NCBI GenBank assembly: GCA_051294375.1
Contig: CM119264.1
Location: 13,040,813 to 13,104,812, forward strand
Length of the DNA: 64,000 nt
Origin: Paraspadella gotoi
Lineage: Eukaryota > Chaetognatha
Reading direction: 5' to 3'
Shown here in pieces: positions 12,803 to 24,105 of this stretch. Position numbers and translations under genes: made by a program. Within the stretch, counting starts at the first letter, position 1, and each line of letters opens with the position of its first letter. The notes beneath the pieces are model-generated. The model made no database searches and was not told the origin of the DNA. It saw nothing but the letters and a program-made list of their open reading frames with translations.

Positions 12803-13805
12803 AGAAAGAAAGAAAGAAAAAAAAGAAAGAGAGAGAAAAAGAAAAAAGAAAGTGAGAGAAAAAGAAAAAGAAAGAGAGAGAAAAGAAAAAAGAAGTGAGA
12901 GAAAAGAAAAAAGAAAGTGAGAGAAAAAGAAAAAAGAAAGAGAAAAAAAGAAGTGTAAGTAACCTTAGATGAATCTTTACATGCATTGTTCTTTTTTTTT
13001 TTCATTGCTCAGTGCTTAGCTTCAAATGAATTGGACTGCATCGAACTCCAAATCGACACCTGTAAGGACAGTCGAAGGAGCAGGAAATCATCGATTCCAA
13101 CTGTTTCTTCATTCATCAGAACTAAAAAGAGTGAGAAAGGGAGATGGCTGGGACGGAAGTACCGAAGACTAAGAGACAGTAATCATCTTGTATCAGTAGC
13201 ACAGTTTGTACCGGAAAGTTTTAGTCTTAAAAAAAAATGGACCCCTCTTCAACGGGATTGAAATAGAACCGTTTTTTAAAAAAAAAATCAATCACTGACT
13301 TACGTACATCCTCGACTTAGGTTCCAGCCTGCCGCATTTGGGAGACTTGCTGCAGAGTCGTGGCCAGCATATGGCCGCGTTGGAGCACATCCGTTGGAAG
13401 CCGTCGGCGAGCGACGGAGCGGCCACCGAGGCGTCTGGAGTTCGCCGTCTCGCCGACGGCGTCGAAGTGGAATCGAGTGGAACAGAAAGAGGAAGCGGGC
13501 GAATCGAAGAAACGGCGGAAACGAGGAGGGAGGAAGAGAGACATCGACTCACCGCTCCGAGATCGAGAGATTTAGAGAGACTTAATTTTCCGCAGCGTCA
13601 GAGCGGTTCGCCGGGAAACGGAGACTGGCAACAAAGGCCGGTCGATCGGTCCCAGAGGCAGGAAGCGAGGGGCGTACAGAGAGGAATTCTCCGGACGACC
13701 AAACGCGACTTCCGACGGTCGGATGAAGTGAGGATCGTAGACGGGACCAACTCATCGGGGGACTTCAAGTCCGTCGTGACGAAGGTGAGGAAGGGGAAGC
13801 AGTGA
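4623..13805 (+). CDS. Class B (secretin-family) G protein-coupled receptor
   Basis: Exons: 4623 (or 4646)-4686, 8218-8325, 8736-8842, 9097-9290, 9458-9581, 9661-9817, 10339-10395, 11281-11449, 11983-12084, 12223-12295, 12413-12517, 13013-13061, 13321-13805. All junction phases agree. Exons 2-3 give a hormone-receptor domain (CPPIWDRVLCW, PCP, then AYRVC, W and NYTLC). TM1 follows a poly-Asp stretch; TM2 begins RPLRCPRITIHKHL; TM3 begins PWFCKSF; TM6 is ALKSILVLVPLLGVTHLIF; TM7 is VNHNIQGIAVGIMYCF, all class B hallmarks. The Arg/Ser-rich tail ends ...KVRKGKQ. The intron after 12084 uses a GC donor (AG|GCGAGT), required to keep frame. The signal-peptide exon was not found, so the 5' end is incomplete or uncertain. 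It probably binds a peptide hormone and couples to G proteins at the plasma membrane; the ligand cannot be predicted. Confidence 0.88.
6117..6290. repeat. (CT)n microsatellite, interrupted
   Basis: About 170 bp of CT dinucleotides with a few A and C interruptions. Confidence 0.9.
7046..7301 (+). mobile_element. Dispersed ~256-bp repeat, copy 1
   Basis: Begins tgtggtggtatattcacacc and ends ggcaacccggatgttgccata. Five other copies are in this window in both orientations. No coding capacity, so a non-autonomous element. The imperfectly complementary short ends (TGTGGC against GCCATA) suggest a DNA-transposon derivative, but a clear TIR is not visible. Confidence 0.7.
7496..7757 (+). mobile_element. 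Dispersed ~256-bp repeat, copy 2 (tandem to copy 1)
   Basis: Same orientation as copy 1 and close to it in sequence. They are separated by about 190 bp holding a duplicated gggtacgctatgacaaacgc-like segment and a short CT run, so the pair may be a composite or local duplication. Confidence 0.7.
9322..9428. repeat. (CT)n microsatellite in GPCR intron
   Basis: More than 100 bp of CT just upstream of the exon at 9458 and sense-oriented, so it may serve as an extended polypyrimidine tract. Confidence 0.9.
9970..10219 (-). mobile_element. Dispersed ~256-bp repeat, copy 3 (inverted)
   Basis: Reverse orientation copy: starts atggcaacagccgggttgcc and ends ccgccaca. It sits in the intron between the TM3/4 exon (9661-9817) and the TM5-start exon (10339-10395) of the class B GPCR. 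Confidence 0.75.
10587..10677. repeat. (GA)n microsatellite
   Basis: Pure GA with few interruptions, in the intron after the 10339-10395 exon and complementary to the CT tract at 9322-9428. Confidence 0.9.
11057..11094. repeat. (CT)n microsatellite
   Basis: 38 bp of CT in the intron before the TM5 exon at 11281, followed by a TTA/ATT-rich stretch. Confidence 0.9.
12528..12950. repeat. Compound (AT)n-(GA)n-(GAAA)n microsatellite
   Basis: Intron between exons 12413-12517 and 13013-13061. It moves from AT to GA to GAAA repeats and is almost entirely purine on the plus strand. The long antisense Phe/Leu/Ser ORFs here are artefacts of it. Confidence 0.9.
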
Positions 13806-15402
13806 GGTAAGGGCGATTCGCTGGGAAGACTTGGGTAGATTGGAGGTCGGCAGCAGTTATTGTTTAAAATTGATCCAATACAGTAATCAGTTATGGCTAA
13901 AAAAGTTCACGGGACACAAACTGGGATGATGTGTCTTCTAACAATGAAAATTAAGAATACGACAATCAATACATACATTATTATAGTAACTAGTAAGATA
14001 CTAATAAGTCATACTGAATTTTTTTTTTTAGAAAACGGAGCTCTAACCAGAGCTGGAAACTACAACTTACACGTTATTTTATCCTAGTCAATTCAAATGT
14101 TTCTTGTCAACTCGTTTTAAAAGTATATTTTTATAGAGCTGTGTCAACTTTTTTCTTACCCCAATTGTACCATAATGTCAATACATTAAAGCTGATGTGA
14201 ACAATAACGGATTTCTGTCTTATAAAAAAATATAATTAGAGCAATAAATAAAAATAGTCTCCATCTAAAATTTCTCGCATTTATACTATATGGGTAATGG
14301 ATAATGTTATATATTTGCCCGTTAATGATTAATAGTTTTACTTTTTTTACTTTCAATCTTTTTTCTCGTATTTTTCTTTGACCCCTACTAACCATGTTCT
14401 TCTCTTCATCTCCATTTTCTAATCTCGATCTCAATTTTGTTAATTCCACCTTTTCTGCTCCTTTGACCCTTTTTCCTTTTTTCCTTTTCTTCTTCGTTTT
14501 CCTTTCCCGTTTTCGTCGTCAGTCTCTTACCTTTTTATTTTCTGGTGTTATACTTATAGTTGTTTACATAACTTTTATAATTCAATTTTATCATAAACCT
14601 TCTCTTGTTTGTTTTCGCTCATTCTCGCTTCTAACTTTTTTTCCTTGACATTATTCGTCGATATTTGTCTGCTTGGTGTTTACCTTTCGCTCGCTTCATT
14701 TCTCATCCTCACGACTTTTTCTAAATTTAGCGCTATCGCTGAATTTGTTATTTGTTTACTTACGCATGAAAGTGGCATAAAATGGGAGTAGAGAAAATAA
14801 GATGGGGAATAGATAGAAATGATGGAGGACATTTAAACTCTCGTTGGAATTTGTTTGAGAGGTTGTCGCCTACTCTAAATATTTATTCCGCGAGTTGCAA
14901 AGGATTCTAGAGGCGGTAATGTGGTAGAACAATTTTAGTTTTCCGACTAAACCCAAAATCCACTAAATTAATCCTTGAAGAGAGAGTAATTAGTGTTATG
15001 TGTTAGTGACAGAACCGTTCAATATAAGCAGTCCCTGAGCTTCGGATCAGGATGTAACACCGTGTTACAGGCGGACCACCGGGCTAGAACACCGGATCTT
15101 TGGGTTGGGAGGCAAATGACTTGCCTCCGGCACCAATGGCCGTTGATGAACGTTTGGTGGATTTTAGTCCACCATATCCCACTCTTTTCATCTAATTCTA
15201 AAAAATTATATATTTTTCATCGAAGAGTTTAACTCAGTCACTAGCAACAACAACAGAAAAAGATAGAAGCAAAACATTCAATGTATATTCATGAAAATAA
15301 GGCGATAATGTCCTAAATACACGTTGGATAGTCATTTCTTGCTTTCTTTCTTTCTCATTGTTTTCCCGCGATCTTTTTTCTGGAAAAGCGAAAAAAAAAA
15401 TC
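13806..15402. other. Intergenic region between convergent GPCR genes
   Basis: 3' flanks of the class B gene (plus) and the first class C gene (minus). AT-rich except for a GC-richer island at 15030-15176 with several stems (separate entry). No coding exon seen. Confidence 0.55.
15030..15176 (-). ncRNA. tRNA-like / stem-loop cluster (SINE head or structured RNA candidate)
   Basis: Perfect inverted repeats occur in a row: 15034-15051 (CCTGA/TCAGG), 15053-15069 (TGTAACAC/GTGTTACA), 15108-15128 (GGAGGCAA/TTGCCTCC) and 15155-15174 (TGGTGGA/TCCACCA). Read on the minus strand, 15095-15034 resembles a tRNA: an A-box-like TAGCCCGGTGGTC, an anticodon-arm-like segment, and a T-arm whose loop TCCGAAGC recalls a B box. 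This could be a tRNA-derived SINE head or an independent structured RNA. No functional tRNA is claimed. Confidence 0.4.
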
Positions 15403-18400
15403 TTAATTGTGGGACTCGGGAGATCGGTATCTCAGAAGATCCCTCAACCGCATAATACCGCATAATACCTCGTCCGCGAACGCAGTCGATTTCTTATTCA
15501 CTTCTTCCTCTTTCTTCTCCTCCATCCTCTCCTCGAGTGTCTTCAAATTGTGCGCGAGTTTGACGACGAAGAGAAGGACGAAGATCGACGTGGCTTCGAC
15601 AACCAGCAACGCGCAGACGGAGAACAATCGGTTCTCACCTGGTAGAAAACACCGATTGGATTTTTTTGTTTTTGGTTGCGTTTTTATGATTCGCTATTAG
15701 CCACTTTTCAGTCGGACGGTCTGTCTCTTAATATTAGGATCAGACGGTGAGATAAAAAAGTTAATACGGCATTGTTGATCTGATTTGTTGTCAATACCGC
15801 TTTGTTTTTCAGACCTTAAAATTTAAAATTTACATTTTTATTTAATTTTATAAAAAAATATAATCGTGTAATATGATATCCTGAGCGGTGAATCTTTTTG
15901 GAATCGACTTTCCTTGTTCAGTTAAAAATCAACGCCAGTTCGACTCACCCTCACTAACTTACCTTCAGCAGTAAAATACCACGCCGTCCACAGAATCCAC
16001 GCGATCGAAATCAAGGTGGACGCGGCGCAAATGTACTTGGTTTCCATGGAGGCGAACCTGGCGCCTCGCTTTATCCACGAGTGAATCGTCGTCGCCGTCA
16101 ACAGCAACATCGGGTAAAGGTTAATGATGTAGAAGGGTACGCCGTCGCAGGCGCAGGACCATCGAGGCGGAATGACTGGAACGGATGGGGAGGAGAGGAG
16201 GAAGACGGAGGAAGAGGGAACGAGGGCGACCCATTCCACGTTGAGGACGATTTGAAAGGTTGTGAGAGCGAGGACGAAGAGTGCCTGCGCGAAGTTGAGG
16301 GGTTGACGGGTCGTCACATGTGAGAAAACTCGTCAAATAACGACAATTATATCTACAAATTTCTCATGTCTCATTAATTTGTAGCATATTATCGTATTTT
16401 TATTGTTTAATAATCGCCTTAAACGTGACCTGTCGCCACGCTAATCCATCACCTGCGATTCCGCGTAAACGTAGGGAATGTCTTTGAGATAATGGTGGCT
16501 CTTGCGGTCGATCCTCGCATTTCGGACGGATTTAACGAGGAGGCAAGAAAACACCAAAGCGTGAAGAGGAGCAAAGACGAGACGACGAAAAAAGCAAACT
16601 TTGTCGGTGGAGGAAACCTGAAAGTCGAAATGACCAAACTACGCGTAATACCAGATTAATGGGGAAAAAAAATTTGACGTTAGCAAGGCAGCTCAAATTT
16701 TTTTCACACCGAATTTAAATAGGTCGGTCGATCTATCAATCAGTCTGTCCCTTTGTCATTCTGGCAGTCTGTGTCTCCTCTTACCATAAATCCTAAAGTC
16801 AGCAAGAACATTGAGCCGATTCCTGTGTTGAGGAGATAATTGAGAATCCCCGAAGATTGAACGTGTACCGGATTCTTGAAGTCGAAGAGAAAGTAGGAGA
16901 GACAAGCGAACGAAGCCAAGAACCCCGGTGCGGCCACCGACAGAATCCCCAAGCCCCATGGACGGGAACCGAAGAAGGCGAACCACGGTCCATCGGTCTC
17001 GTAGCCCGCCCTCTCCAGTTTCGCGAAGGCCTCGGCCAAGTCTTTGTCTAATTTTTCTTCATCGACAGATTGCTGAAGAGGCATAGAAGCAGGATGATAG
17101 GATTATAATGATCACTACAATTAGACATGAGATAGCCAGTGCCATCATGTTATTTTTTTTTTAAATTTGAAACTTCTAATATATAAAAATTCTCAATTTA
17201 TTTTTTCGGAAGGAGGTTTTACGATCCATCGTTCCCCTTACTACCTCGTCAGCGGTGCATGCTGCGCAAGCCGGTATGGCTTTGCATTTTTGATCAAGGT
17301 CGACTGTGCCGTTTAATCCGTAGACTTGTGCCGTTTGTTTATGCCTCAACAAACCGATTTGAAAGTCGGCAACGTCGACAGTCTATTTATATAAATTTTA
17401 AAAAAAAGATTAATCTCATTAAAATTTTCTTTCTTTCCTCCATGCAGCCTATACAAATATCTACTGTATCAAGCACGAAGTCAAAAGTAAACTTCTGAAT
17501 TTCGTTGAGTCAAACCTTAAAAGTTCCCCTCAACGGTCCCTCCTGAAGATTCATAATGGTGTAGATATCAGCAGAAGAATTTCTGTCCATTAATGCAAAC
17601 GTTCTCAAAGAGAGATAGTCGACCTTGAATGAGTCCTGTTCCATTCTTTCCATCAGAGTTGAATAAATGCTTGAAGGATCTGATCGATAGGAATCAAAAA
17701 CATCCTGGAGAATGGAAAAGGATAGAATAGAATAAAGCTACTAGTTAAAATAAATGCATCAAAAGGGAATATTTGATAATTAGCTCTTATTTGGCTTAAA
17801 ATTTGTTAATATTTGAAGCTGGTTTTATGTATTAAATGCACAACCTGGCAAATTCCAACTCCAACGCATTTAGAGCGGAGGAGGTAGGAGAATGATCTCG
17901 CGAGCATAATAGCGACTTGCATCATGGCTTCCACGGATGTACTCTTGTAAACAGTTTTCGGTGAGTCCAGGTTTTCGGCTCCAGAGCATGTGCGGTCGAA
18001 TTTAAAATCTAAAATAATGCTCAATTATTATTTTATTTTGGCAACCGACGGGTTGCCTGTGATGCCCATCTCACTGTTGGCATTGGGGGCTTCCGACCCT
18101 CAGTGACGCCTTCAGTCACTGGAGCGGTTACCCGAGAACGGTCTCGCTTTGCCAACGCAAAGGGAAGTCGTTTGTACTATGGATGGAACACAACGCCAAT
18201 GGGATTAGCTGATGCGGTGTGAATATATCGCCACATTATAACCTTTAGACCCTATGAATTTATGGCATTTCGTATTCATGATAAAAACTAAAATATATAA
18301 ATATCTAATGAAATTACAGACCTTAAGACTTTAGTGTTTTACTTACTTCCATTCATATTACATTGAAAATTTTCCATCCAAAATTCAGAAAAAAATTCTT

Positions 18401-21400
18401 TCCAAAGTAAATTAGGAGATTCTGAAAGATCCGAGAGCTTTAAAGACCTATAAATAAAAATTGTAATCTACTAACACAAAAAATTAAAAACTAACTTTAG
18501 ATAAAGAGTGCTACTTTTTAGTTTTAATAAGCTTAAATCTGGATTTTTTATGAATGGCTATCAATTCTGCTCCAATTTCAATTTTAAAAGAATATTGATA
18601 AGAAAAAGGTTTATATGAAATCAATAGTTTTTAATTTGTTTAATCAGTTATCAGTTAAAAATCAGCATACCTGTAGTATTTCAAAAAAGGAGTGTTGATA
18701 ATTTTCTTCGGAACAATAACTACAGATCCAAGCAGCTGTTGCATATAAGTCTCATAAGTAAAGACGTATGATGCTTCCTTGATGACCTTTTCTACAGATG
18801 TTTGGTCAAACCAGTCATCGACTCCAATCCAGTAAAGACGACCAAAAGCATCAGCATTTTTGGCGGCAAACATTACCGACACCATGCGAGCTGGGTTCAA
18901 AAGCGAAACCACCACAAACGCACCTTCAAGCCAAGAAGAATAAATAGTTAAATAATGTAGCACTCTCTTTCATTTCTGATCAATGAACAGTAGTTTATAA
19001 CTCACGTTCATTTGACATCATCTTCACCAATACTCTTTCCATATTGGCCACAGTCTCGACGTCGGACGATTGAAGCTGATTATCCGAAGCGACGCAAATT
19101 CTCCGCGTTCCAGATTGAATTTTTTCCATCAATAGCATTGCCAGCCGAACAGAAGTGGCGCTGGAATCTCTAAGTAGGTGAATTGAATTCCATTTCTGAA
19201 CCTCCAATACGGACAAGAGAACTTCAATTTTAGCCGTTTTGGAGGGGATCGCGCGAATGAAATGAGGATATCTAAAAGTATGGAGAACTAATGGACTATT
19301 AAACAATTTGACCCGTTTCGATATATTTTTAACTTGCCGATGTCTAGTGTTGAACTCTGGGTCGTCGGTGATCGCGATCTGGGGAACTGGCACATTTAAA
19401 TCTTTGATGGCGGCGTGGATTCCTTTTGAAGACAATGGGTTAGAGTCCCCAACAATGGCTAGCGTAATCGTCTCTCGGGGTTTGGTGACGGGAGAGATGA
19501 AAGCCCCCTGGCCTAAAATGAATACGTAAAAATTCTATTAAAATTACAATAATTATTACTAATATTTTTAGTATCATTAAAATTATCAACATTAAGTCCA
19601 AAGTTTGCTTGCCATAGACTTACCAAGAATAACACTTCTCGTAATACTTTCTGCAAGTATCCCATTTCCAAAAGTATCAAACGCCTGTAAATAAAAATTC
19701 CAAACAAATCTCAAAAACATAACCTTGACTATTGGAAAAAAAAAGGTTTGATTAGATTTGTGGCTTGTGTTAATAGATATGTATATCTTCTGACCTTAAC
19801 TACTATTGGCACTCCAGGCAAAATAGTATTTTCTAAATTGATGTTTTGAACAACCCAGTCAAATGCGAGAAGATTTTCCATGTTTTCCTTTAAAGAAATT
19901 TCTTCAAAAATGTATTTACTTAATATAATACATATTATTACATAAATGTTAACAAACTAAAATTTACCTGAAGAAAGTTACCTCCTTCGTCTCTCAAATT
20001 TAACATGAGATGAATTTCAGCGACATTATCAATCTGATTGTCTATAGATTGCAAGGGAAGATCAAACTGAAACGTATTCTGTATCGTAATCAAGTCTGAA
20101 AAAAATTACACACATTATATGTATTGTTGTGTCTTTCTCTTAATCATGAATTTATTCATTTATTAATCAACATTATCTTGTTTTTCCGTCAGTAAAAAAA
20201 AACGCGTTGCTAAACAACGAAGATTTCACGAGTTACTTTTAAAAGCGTCAAGAAACTCACCATTCACGGAACCACAACCAATTTTGCTGCACTTGTCCGA
20301 ATTTATAGTCGAGGGAAAATAAAATCTGTAAAAAGTTGCTTTAGGGACAGGAGGATCCAACTGACGAGAATGATATCTTCCCACTTGAGCGATGGATTTG
20401 TCTCCCCTAAAGACTCCTTCGTTGATGTTGAGAATATTTAGCGGTACACGGGCCAAACCTTTTAAAAAATGTAATAAATTAAATACCGTGATTCAGGGGC
20501 GGCGAGATGGCGGACACCAACGCCTTCGGCGAGGTCCCCTGGAGGCCCCGGGAGGGCCCCTGAGAAGAAAGAAAAAAAAAGGAAAGGAAAGAAGAAAAAA
20601 AGAAGAAAAAAAGAAGAAAAAAAGAAGAAAAAAAAGAATGGAAGAAAAAGGGGGATAAAAAGGAATTGAGTCTTTATGAAAAAAGGTTCAGTCTGTGCAG
20701 AAAGTCTTACTGATCAAATTCATGTTAGATCTTACTTGGGCCCCTTTAGACTTTAGGGTTCAAGTTGGGCCCCTATTAAAGTAAAATCAATGCCTCTTTA
20801 TTGGTAATGTCCCAACTGTTTCAGGGATAGAGTCCATTTCACTCTTAATGCGACCCCTTATTCATTCAAATTACGGCCCCTCTAGAGCCCTGGAGCAATT
20901 TTCAAGGCAGAATTTCTGCCAGAAAGTCGGTAATCGAAAATGTAATTATACAATTCTAATACTTTAAAATTCAAAGTGCCATTTTTTGAAAAAAAACTGT
21001 TAATAATAGACAAATGTTTTCTAAAAAAATGATGGAATAAAACATTACAAAAATAATGATAATATTGTTGATTTGGAAGAGGGTTCAATACCTTGCAAAT
21101 TGTAGGCGAATTGAGATTGGTTGTCAGAAATCGAGATAAAAATGCTGCTCAAGATAGCGGAGGTAAAGCATTTGTAATTATTGATTGGACACTTATTACG
21201 TTCCGCGATTGACAAAGCATGAAGAATACTGTCGATTCCATCGTAAATGTTAGTGTGATCGTCATAGTATGAAAATTTATCGTAATCCACGTATTTCAGT
21301 GATGAAGATTTCAATTCTTCACTCTGCTTCTTTACTGTCATTTCTAGAAAAGGATTATCCACTGATGAGTTGGAAGCGTCCCTAGAATTAAGAACCATAA

Positions 21401-23172
21401 CTTATGGTATTACTTATGGCATAAGTAGCGCCAATTTATCTTTTTACGCCACTCAAAAAAGAATAAATTTAAATTAAATTTCACCGCTGTAAATTTGATT
21501 TTCCTTATTCCTCATGACCGCTGTTTGTTTTTAGTGAGTTACCTCAAATGGGTGTTAAAGTTGTTCGGTAATCTCCCGAAAGATTGAGCTACTATCAATG
21601 AACCTAAGACATCGTTTGCTATTGGCAAATTTTGATCGATGGCTTTTCTGAGGAAAGGTAACGTCTCCTGAAACAAAAGCCACGTGATGGAGCTGCGACG
21701 AATCTCCGCTTCTTGCTTCATGACTTTTTGGAAGACTTCTTCTCCTCCGAAAACAATCACGACGCCGACCTGAGACAAAATCGCATAATATACAATTTAC
21801 AATGGAATGGCTGAAAATTAAAAAAAAAACACAAAAAAAAACACAATAATTTGTAAATTCTAAAAATAACGGCAACTCCTACCTCGCTATCTACGAAAAA
21901 ACGCGTAACATATCTCTTAAGCATCTGAAGGATATCTTGATCGTTGAGGGTTTTGTAGATTTTGAGTCTGTACGCGACGTGGATTTGTTCTTCATTTGGA
22001 GATTCGGCAAGAATTCCGTAAAACCTTACAGCCAATGCTTCCCAATAGGGGGAGTCTTGAATTATAACTCCAATGTTTGACCATTGATAAGCCTACACAA
22101 CGGAAAAAGATTTTATGATGAACAATTTTTTTACGACGAAGATAAAACCAGTCTACATGTTGCATATGCCTAGTCACTATGAATTTTACTCCGGTTTTTT
22201 ATATAACAATTAGTCTACAAAACCTATAAAGTTTTCATAAGTAACGAGTGATTTGGACTTCATGTACAAAACTTTTGAAAACATTTGATTTCTTTGAGAC
22301 AAAAGCCGAAACTCCACCTTGTGGCGGTATATTCGCACAGTCTCACATCCACAATCCTTCTGCCAATCCCATTGGCTCAGAGTGGGAACCCATCCACAGT
22401 CCTAACGAGTTCCCTCTGCGTTAGCAAAGCGAGACCGTCCTCGGGTAACCGTGAGAGTGACAGGATGCGTCACTTAGGGTCGGAAGCCCCCGAAACCAAC
22501 AGTGAGATGCCCCAATGGGCATCACAGGCAACAAGGCTGTCGCCATCACCTAACCTTTAATAGCAAGTGAAAGGCCGATAAAAAATCGTTGGCATTGGGG
22601 ACGCTTTGAAAGAGATGCGGCTGCTCGGTCAGCGTGACGTCGTTGGATCGAAAGTTGACGTAAGGAACCGGGACGAAGGGCGCCAATCCGTCGGCAAGAA
22701 ACGACACTACCGCCATCGAGTCGTCCTCTCCCACGACGACGATGCGCTTGAGGCCGCTGATCGATCCGTCGGGTGGAATCTTAGCGGCGAGGTATACCTG
22801 ATCAGATTCTCCATATATATTCGTTTCATATGTTTTATACTGGTTGCACCAATTTCATAGATTGTAAAATATTAAGTTGTGGCGAATTCTAAATTGGCCT
22901 CTCGTATAGCTTGGTGAAACTCAACTCGTCCGATTGGCTTGGACAGCTATGACACGCATGTCTTTCCGTTGCTATAAATCCCTATTTTGTAACTTTTTAT
23001 TTTAGTTTTTTGTATTTTTTAGTTTTATAAACTTTCGCTCAGGAAATTATATTTTATTTTTCCTTTTTTTGGCTCATATTTTTGTTTAGTTTTTGTTTTC
23101 ATCTTTTTAGCCCATTTTTCGTTATTTCCTTTACCCTCATTTTTCTATTTTTTTTTTCTTTTGCCTTTAACT

Positions 23173-23211
<39 letters not shown>

Positions 23212-24105
23212 GTCTTTCTTTCTTTCTTTCTTACTTATATATTTTTTTAATTTCGATCTACTACGAAATATGAAATAAATTTTAAAAGCCGTACAACTAG
23301 TGGACAAGGTCAGGTCGTCGAAAAAGCGTTACTTTAAGAGAGTTGACGAGGGCGTGGAGCCTCGAAATGAACTGGTAAGGAGCTCCGCATGTGGCGAAAG
23401 CGACTGCTGCTACGGAGGGGCGCGGTGGTGGGAATTCTGAGAGGACGAAGTTGACGATCTCGGGCAAGACCTATGGGAAATATAGGAATTATAATATAAC
23501 AAAATACTAATAGATCATCGCCAAAACTTTTCGCAAAAATACGTATAAAAAAACGCAAAGCAACATTTTCATCAAAGAATTATTTTGATTTTTTTTTTTC
23601 ATCGACTCACAATCAGCTGAAATTATCTCCACCTTAAAACAACAACGACGACGACGGCCAATGCGAAAAGCGACATCTTTCTCACCAATTCTTGTGGCGA
23701 TCTGGCGACGGAGCCAGGCGCTCCGCATTGCACATCGTTCGTCGATGTCTCGAACAGAGGCAAAGCGACGAAGAGGATTGTCTCCGCCGCTTCGCAGTCG
23801 CCGAAAGTCGCCAGGGGGATTTCGCTCGGGATATTCTTAAAGATGGCGCGGCAGTTGGAAGCTTTTCAAGTTAAAATGTTGAGAGACTTAATTCTAAACT
23901 TTTCTTATGAACCAGTTTTATACGGTTATGAGATAACAGTAAAAAAAACATTTAGTTTCGCCAGGTCTCTCCTTCCCCACAAAAGCCAATTCGCCTCTAT
24001 TCTTCAAACAACTTTGAAAAAATTTAAATATTACTTACCACTTTCAGTTTCGTTCATGGCTAAACTTAGAACTAAAATTATTAGGAAATTCTTAATTCCA
24101 GCCAT
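15403..24105 (-). CDS. Class C GPCR with two Venus-flytrap domains, copy 1 (one-base frameshift)
   Basis: Exons (5' to 3' on minus): 24105-24039, 23861-23686, 23470-23333, 22797-22555, 22092-21883, 21769-21543, 21381-21092, 20458-20261, 20095-19968, 19887-19795, 19684-19624, 19513-19338, 19271-19006, 18923-18671, 18447-18347, 18008-17845, 17704-17516, 17382-17245, 17072-16785, 16617-16453, 16284-15963, 15638-15403. The first encodes a signal peptide (MAGIKNFLIILVLSLAMN). Residues ~25-510 form flytrap 1 (VVGEDDS, FQSVPNANDFLSA, WSNIGVIIQDSPYW). Residues ~515-990 form flytrap 2 (IVGDSNPLSS, PQIAITDDPEFN, FIRAIPS). Then come a short Cys linker, a 7TM domain and a coiled-coil tail. Exon 19513-19338 is 176 nt against 175 in the paralogue, breaking frame at an AAAA run near 19499-19502. 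The intron after 19338 has a GC donor. The ligand is unknown. Confidence 0.82.
17245..17382 (-). other. Cys linker exon joining flytrap 2 to the 7TM domain, copy 1
   Basis: This 138-nt exon carries only three closely spaced Cys (CKAIPACAAC). It is shorter than the nine-Cys domain of mGlu/CaSR-type receptors but more than the bare linker of GABA-B receptors. The paralogous exon 26313-26459 has the same arrangement (KCEKDSVCGDC). Confidence 0.75.
18038..18235 (-). mobile_element. Dispersed ~256-bp repeat, copy 4 (shortened)
   Basis: Starts ttggcaaccgacgggttgcc and ends tcgccaca. Lies in the class C copy 1 intron just upstream of exon 18008-17845 and lacks some internal sequence present in copy 3. 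Confidence 0.7.
20494..20892. mobile_element. hAT-like non-autonomous element candidate
   Basis: A GC-rich head begins CAGGGGCGGC, followed by a (GAAAAA)-type run and an internal region with several ggccccT motifs, ending ...GAGCCCTG. CAGGG...CCCTG ends are typical of hAT elements. The flanking 8-mers (ccgtgatt and gagcaatt) match only partly, so a target duplication is unproven. It lies in an intron of class C copy 1. Confidence 0.4.
22320..22546 (+). mobile_element. Dispersed ~256-bp repeat, copy 5, next to a splice donor
   Basis: Begins tgtggcggtatattcgcaca and ends gctgtcgccat. On the minus-strand gene it starts within about 10 bp of the donor of exon 22797-22555. A possible 5-bp duplication (cacct) flanks it. 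Confidence 0.7.
23163..23232. repeat. (CTTT)n microsatellite
   Basis: Tetranucleotide run in a class C copy 1 intron. Confidence 0.9.

Noticed and set aside
12282-13005. Long antisense ORFs (234 and 118 codons) rich in Phe, Leu and Ser
   Set aside because: They translate the GA/GAAA microsatellite and overlap real plus-strand GPCR exons.
20095-20261. Flytrap 1 and flytrap 2 as two separate genes
   Set aside because: There is no stop, terminator or second signal peptide between them in either paralogue, and the joining phases agree in both. Still needs a transcript to settle.
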